A DNA stretch of 7,512 nt from NCBI GenBank assembly GCA_038244055.1, contig JBBRTW010000369.1, forward strand, positions 1 to 7,512, read 5' to 3'. A program made the translations under genes and the position numbers. Each line of letters opens with the position of its first letter. The stretch's first letter is position 1. This document shows, one piece after another, positions 5,327 through 7,512 of this stretch. The DNA is from DASPKW01 sp038244055 (GTDB taxonomy: Bacteria; Planctomycetota; Phycisphaerae; Tepidisphaerales; Tepidisphaeraceae). Below the pieces are notes generated by a model that had not been told where the DNA came from, did no database searches, and was given only the letters and a program-made list of their open reading frames with translations.

Positions 5327-5343
5327 CGATCCACTGTGGATCG
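5327..5343. other. Palindrome between convergent genes
   Basis: CGATCCAC (5327-5334) and GTGGATCG (5336-5343) are perfect 8-nt inverted arms around one base. It lies 10 nt after the ATPase stop and about 58 nt from the end of the convergent glycosyltransferase gene. A nearby mini-stem GGCG/CGCC (5317-5327) adjoins it. No T-tract follows on either strand, so it is not a canonical intrinsic terminator, though it could pause or protect transcript ends. It may also be a protein-binding site. Confidence 0.35.
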
Positions 5344-5401
5344 TGTGACGATTCATGGGAGCCCCGCGCCCTTTCCCGCCCTGCCGCGGCCTCGTGCTCC
5401 A

Positions 5402-6658
5402 TCAAAGCGGATTCCCCGCCACGAGCGATGACCGCGCCTCCACGTTCTTTCTGTCTTTCGAACCCGAGACCGCGCGAATGCCTTCCATCGCTTTCTCCAG
5501 GGCCGCGCTCCACCCGTATGCCAGGTCGTAAAACGGCGCCTGCAACTGAACCCGGGCCACGCACTTGGATCGGTAAAACTCCGCGTCGTCGGCGAGTTGA
5601 ATGATCGCGTCGCCGTAAGCCCGGGCATTATCCGGAGGAACCTCCACCACCGCATCGCGCAGGTAGTGGACCGCCGGGCAGACATCCGAGGTGATCACCG
5701 GCCGGCCCGCCAGCACCGCCTCGGCCACCACCTGGTTGAACCCCTCGATGAAATCGGTCGTCGTGGGCACGATCACCACATGCGATCGCGAGTACATCTC
5801 GCGCATGTACGAGCGATTCGCGTAACCGTGGCAGATCAAGCGGTCCCCCACGCCGGCGGCCTCCACTTCGGCCTTCAAATCCGCCAGCGCGTTTCCGCTC
5901 CCGCAGACGTCGATGATCACATCGTCGCGCTTCTCGGCCTTGAACCGCTTGGCGATCTCCAGAAGATCGAATACCCCCTTGTCGCGCTCGATGCGCCCGG
6001 CGAAAAACACCCGGAAGGGGCGCTGCCCGGGCAGCGGCTCGCTGATCCCTTCGAAGGCATCGCGGCGATAGGTCGGCAGAAACTGCTCCACAGGCTTATG
6101 ACGTCCGCGCGTCATCTCCGCGAGCTGCGACGTGATGTCGTGCGACATGCTCAGCACCCCCGTCACCGTCTTGGTGAAAAACGGACGATTCAAGCGCCGC
6201 ACCAACCGCGTCACGCCGCGCGGCGGACGATATTTCCGCCATAAGGTGCAGTGCAGGCTGGCCACCACCTTGATGCCGAACAGCTTGAACAGCCGCATCG
6301 GAAACCAGTGGGCCGTGCCGCAGACGATGACCGCCACGTCGGCGCGGAACCGGATCGCCGACGCCAGCAGCCGCAGCGCCGTCCAGATTTGCCCGAAGTG
6401 ATAGCGCAGCCCCGAGGACGTTTGAAAAAGCGTCTTGCGATGCTCGATCGTGAACCGCCCGTCCTGAATCCGCCCCGGCCGGACGCAGCTCGAAATGACA
6501 TAGGCCGAATCGCCATGGGTCCGGCATATGTCGAAGAACATGCCCGATAAGGTCATGTTCACCTGCGAAGGATCATCGGACCCGGTCTTCCAACGAAGGT
6601 ATGTGCCCAGGACATCGCCGGGCCCGGCCGCATAAAGAATGCGAAGACCACCGTTCAT
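5402..6658 (-). CDS. Glycosyltransferase family 4 (GT-B fold) protein
   Basis: It probably transfers a sugar from a nucleotide-sugar donor to a glycan or lipid acceptor at the cytoplasmic face of the membrane, as in polysaccharide or glycolipid synthesis. The ATG at 6658 has GGAG (complement of 6664-6667) 5 nt away and opens with RILYAAGPGDV, a typical first strand. An in-frame ATG at 6814 lacks a ribosome binding site. The 418 residues form two Rossmann-like halves. The N-terminal half includes ADVAVIVCGTAHWFP and VVASLHCTLWRKYR (about 132-145, acceptor side). The C-terminal donor-binding half begins PFRVFFAGRIERDKGV (about 214-229) and contains VDVCGSG-like IIDVCGSG, and the EX7E motif E305 to E313 in FIEGFNQVVAEA. 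The ending matches GT4 proteins in length. It is convergent with the transporter cluster, with no partner genes visible. Donor and acceptor cannot be named. Confidence 0.9.
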   Translation of the reverse strand: MNGGLRILYAAGPGDVLGTYLRWKTGSDDPSQVNMTLSGMFFDICRTHGDSAYVISSCVRPGRIQDGRFTIEHRKTLFQTSSGLRYHFGQIWTALRLLASAIRFRADVAVIVCGTAHWFPMRLFKLFGIKVVASLHCTLWRKYRPPRGVTRLVRRLNRPFFTKTVTGVLSMSHDITSQLAEMTRGRHKPVEQFLPTYRRDAFEGISEPLPGQRPFRVFFAGRIERDKGVFDLLEIAKRFKAEKRDDVIIDVCGSGNALADLKAEVEAAGVGDRLICHGYANRSYMREMYSRSHVVIVPTTTDFIEGFNQVVAEAVLAGRPVITSDVCPAVHYLRDAVVEVPPDNARAYGDAIIQLADDAEFYRSKCVARVQLQAPFYDLAYGWSAALEKAMEGIRAVSGSKDRKNVEARSSLVAGNPL

Positions 6659-6903
6659 CGCAACTCCATTCCGACTGGCGAAATCAAGAGTCAGTTCCAT
6701 CCACGGTATGCCCGCGCGGGCAGCCCGCAATAACACCCCTGTCGGGTCCAGAATGTGCGCAATTACACTCCTTCCGGCAACCCATTGCACGGCACCTTGC
6801 AGATGGTATCCCATGATTCAGGTCGATGGGTGCGGTTTTGTCCATCCTGCAGGGGAATCGGCCTGGGATGGCGTCCGAATCTGAGAATCTGGGGAATCTG
6901 CGC

Positions 6904-6936
6904 GATCTATCGGGCGCACTGACCGCCCGGTCGATC
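6904..6936. other. Hairpin upstream of the glycosyltransferase gene
   Basis: CGGGCG (6911-6916) and CGCCCG (6924-6929) pair around a 7-nt loop. The stem can extend through an A-T and a T-G pair to GATC (6904-6907) with GATC (6933-6936), leaving one mismatch. No T-tract follows on either strand. It could end transcription coming from the oxidoreductase remnant or form part of the long 5' region of the glycosyltransferase; the sequence does not decide. Confidence 0.4.
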
Positions 6937-6974
6937 TAACTCCATCGCCATGGCCCATTTGCCATGGCCGACGT

Positions 6975-6990
6975 TATCGGACCTCCGATA
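6975..6990. other. Short perfect inverted repeat
   Basis: TATCGGA (6975-6981) and TCCGATA (6984-6990) are perfect 7-nt arms around CC. The near-zero spacer suits a dimeric DNA-binding protein better than an RNA hairpin. It lies about 320 nt upstream of the glycosyltransferase start, far for a direct operator. Confidence 0.3.
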
Positions 6991-7013
6991 TCGATATGAC
7001 CAGCGCTGAACCT

Positions 7014-7058
7014 CGCCGCATCGTCCTTATCCTCTGAACATTCAATCGACATGCGGCG
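7014..7058. other. Inverted repeat just downstream of the oxidoreductase remnant
   Basis: CGCCGCAT (7014-7021) and ATGCGGCG (7051-7058) are perfect 8-nt arms around a 29-nt centre. On the minus strand it starts 17 nt after the oxidoreductase stop codon at 7075-7077, the position of a transcript end. The large loop and lack of a T-run argue against a standard intrinsic terminator. Confidence 0.35.
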
Positions 7059-7074
7059 GGCCCCACTTCATGGT

Positions 7075-7369
7075 TCATGTCAGTTTCTCGCGCCCCGGCA
7101 TCGCCACGGCCGGCATCTCCATTGCTCCGAATTTCAAGTCCTTGGGCATTAGATCCAGCTTCGATTCCATCGCATCGGACCAGCGCACGGCCTGCCCGGT
7201 GTAGGCGGACATTCGGCCCATGATCGAGATGAGATGGCTCTCGGCCGCTTCCTGCGCCTCATTGATCGGTGAGCCGGCGCGGATGCTGTTGATCAGATCC
7301 GCGTGCATGCGCCGCCAGGGATCATCGGGCTTGCGGGCTTTGTAGCGCCAGATATCTCCCTTCGCATTA
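7075..7369 (-). pseudogene. Gfo/Idh/MocA-family oxidoreductase, C-terminal remnant cut by an IS
   Basis: About 97 residues remain, ending at TGA (7075-7077). The blocks GDIWRYK, HADLINSIRAGSPINEAQEAAESHLISIMGRMSAYTGQAVRWSDAM and SKLDLMP match the C-terminal end of Gfo/Idh/MocA oxidoreductases abundant in planctomycetes. These are NAD(P)-dependent sugar or inositol dehydrogenase-like enzymes, often exported by Tat. Everything upstream, including the Rossmann NAD-binding domain and the catalytic EKP-type motif, is missing, because IS terminal sequence begins at about 7370. The frame happens to stay open through the IS end to an ATG at 7428, so a predictor would call a 117-residue protein. Its first roughly 20 residues are translated IS terminus, not enzyme. 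Without the cofactor domain it cannot be an active dehydrogenase. Confidence 0.82.
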
Positions 7370-7400
7370 AGGGCTCGCGCACGAATAACCTGTTCAATTT
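7370..7400 (-). repeat. IS left terminal inverted repeat
   Basis: AATAACCTGTTCAATTT at 7384-7400 is the exact reverse complement of 86-102, and outward matches at 7376-7381 and 7370-7372 extend the similarity to 26 of 31 positions. Matching fails outside 7370, which is also where the interrupted oxidoreductase frame resumes. Confidence 0.72.
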
Positions 7401-7438
7401 CTAGTTGACCTGTTCTAATCGTATTCATGCAGGATGTA

Positions 7439-7512
7439 ATGAGTTTGGAAGGGATTCGTCGAAAGTTCGAAGCCTTGGAGCCTGTTCTTGACGAGCGACC
7501 TCGTCGACAGTG
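7439..7512 (+). CDS. ISAzo13-like transposase, N-terminal start (partial)
   Basis: The ATG at 7439 is preceded by AGGA (7431-7434) and opens a frame of 24 complete codons to the window edge. The peptide has the pattern IRRKFEALEPVLDERPRRQ, which I recognise as the start of ISAzo13-family transposases (I-R-x-K/R-F/Y-x-x-L-x-P-x-L-D-E-R-x-R-R). An ATG at 7434 runs straight into a stop and is not the start. The gene continues beyond the window. It probably belongs to the same IS type whose 3' end is at 1-83. Confidence 0.75.
   Translation, partial: MSLEGIRRKFEALEPVLDERPRRQ

Larger units (their letters stand above)
6659..7074. other. Non-coding region of about 420 bp with several palindromes
   Basis: No convincing gene is seen between the glycosyltransferase start and the oxidoreductase remnant. 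The minus frame stays open from 6659 to 6814 but lacks a ribosome binding site and recognisable sequence, and plus-strand frames here look like chance. The region should hold the glycosyltransferase promoter, but no convincing -35/-10 pair was found. It contains two GCCATGGC palindromes 14 nt apart (6947-6954 and 6961-6968), ATATCGATAT at 6988-6997, and the hairpins listed separately. Confidence 0.5.
7370..7512 (+). mobile_element. Left end of an ISAzo13-like insertion sequence (partial)
   Basis: The segment starts where the oxidoreductase similarity ends and carries the inverted counterpart of the IS end at 86-116, followed by the transposase start at 7439. CCTGTTC occurs twice (7389-7395 and 7409-7415, exactly 20 nt apart), a possible subterminal transposase-binding repeat. 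The orientation equals that of the copy at the left edge. The outer boundary is good to within a few bases; no target-site duplication can be tested because the other end is outside the window. Confidence 0.7.

Noticed and set aside
5317..5343. Intrinsic terminator after the ATPase gene
   Set aside because: A strong palindrome is present but neither strand has a T-run after it, so it is listed only as a palindrome.
6659..6814. Upstream extension of the glycosyltransferase to an ATG at 6814
   Set aside because: There is no ribosome binding site there and no resemblance to the family. The ATG at 6658 has GGAG at proper spacing and fits the first strand of the fold.
1..7512. Composite transposon carrying recR and a sugar transporter as cargo
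   Set aside because: Two same-orientation IS ends bound the window, but the contents are ordinary chromosomal genes and one IS has plainly interrupted a resident gene. Independent insertions or an assembly break explain it more simply.

Overview
This GC-rich window looks like a chromosomal fragment from a planctomycete, most likely of the Phycisphaerae. That assignment is an inference. It rests on the gene content (a Gfo/Idh/MocA oxidoreductase C-terminus of the type common in that phylum, small lipoproteins, an RbsA-type sugar transporter) and on the dispersed short-repeat families present, and no ribosomal or other phylogenetic marker is visible.

Layout from left to right: (i) 1-118 is the right end of an insertion sequence (IS), carrying the last 26 codons of an ISAzo13-like transposase and a terminal inverted repeat; (ii) a short spacer holds a 9-nt-periodic TTCGTG repeat and a -10 box so close to recR that recR may be leaderless; (iii) recR, 262-867; (iv) a minus-strand small lipoprotein gene with a clear intrinsic terminator; (v) a divergent promoter region with a dyad over the putative -10 box; (vi) a plus-strand cluster of a sugar-binding lipoprotein, a single-pass membrane protein with a probable periplasmic beta domain, and a double-ABC sugar-transport ATPase; (vii) a convergent minus-strand GT4-type glycosyltransferase; (viii) about 420 bp of non-coding sequence rich in short palindromes; (ix) the C-terminal remnant of a Gfo/Idh/MocA oxidoreductase cut off by an IS; (x) the left end of a second IS copy, with the first 24 codons of an ISAzo13-like transposase, running off the window.

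The binding protein, membrane protein and ATPase are probably one operon for import of a sugar or related carbohydrate, but no permease gene is present. The most unusual observation is inside the ATPase gene. It is about 150 codons longer than usual because two unrelated repeat-type DNA elements sit in it without breaking the frame: an array of at least 25 seven-base units (9 + 16) in the linker between the two ABC domains, and a long inverted repeat with 24-nt arms in the second ABC domain.

The window is bounded on both sides by ends of what appears to be the same IS, in the same orientation (17 nt of terminal repeat are identical in inverted orientation). This may reflect two genomic copies, or an assembly that breaks at IS copies. 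No complete new system (defence, CRISPR, biosynthetic) is evident.
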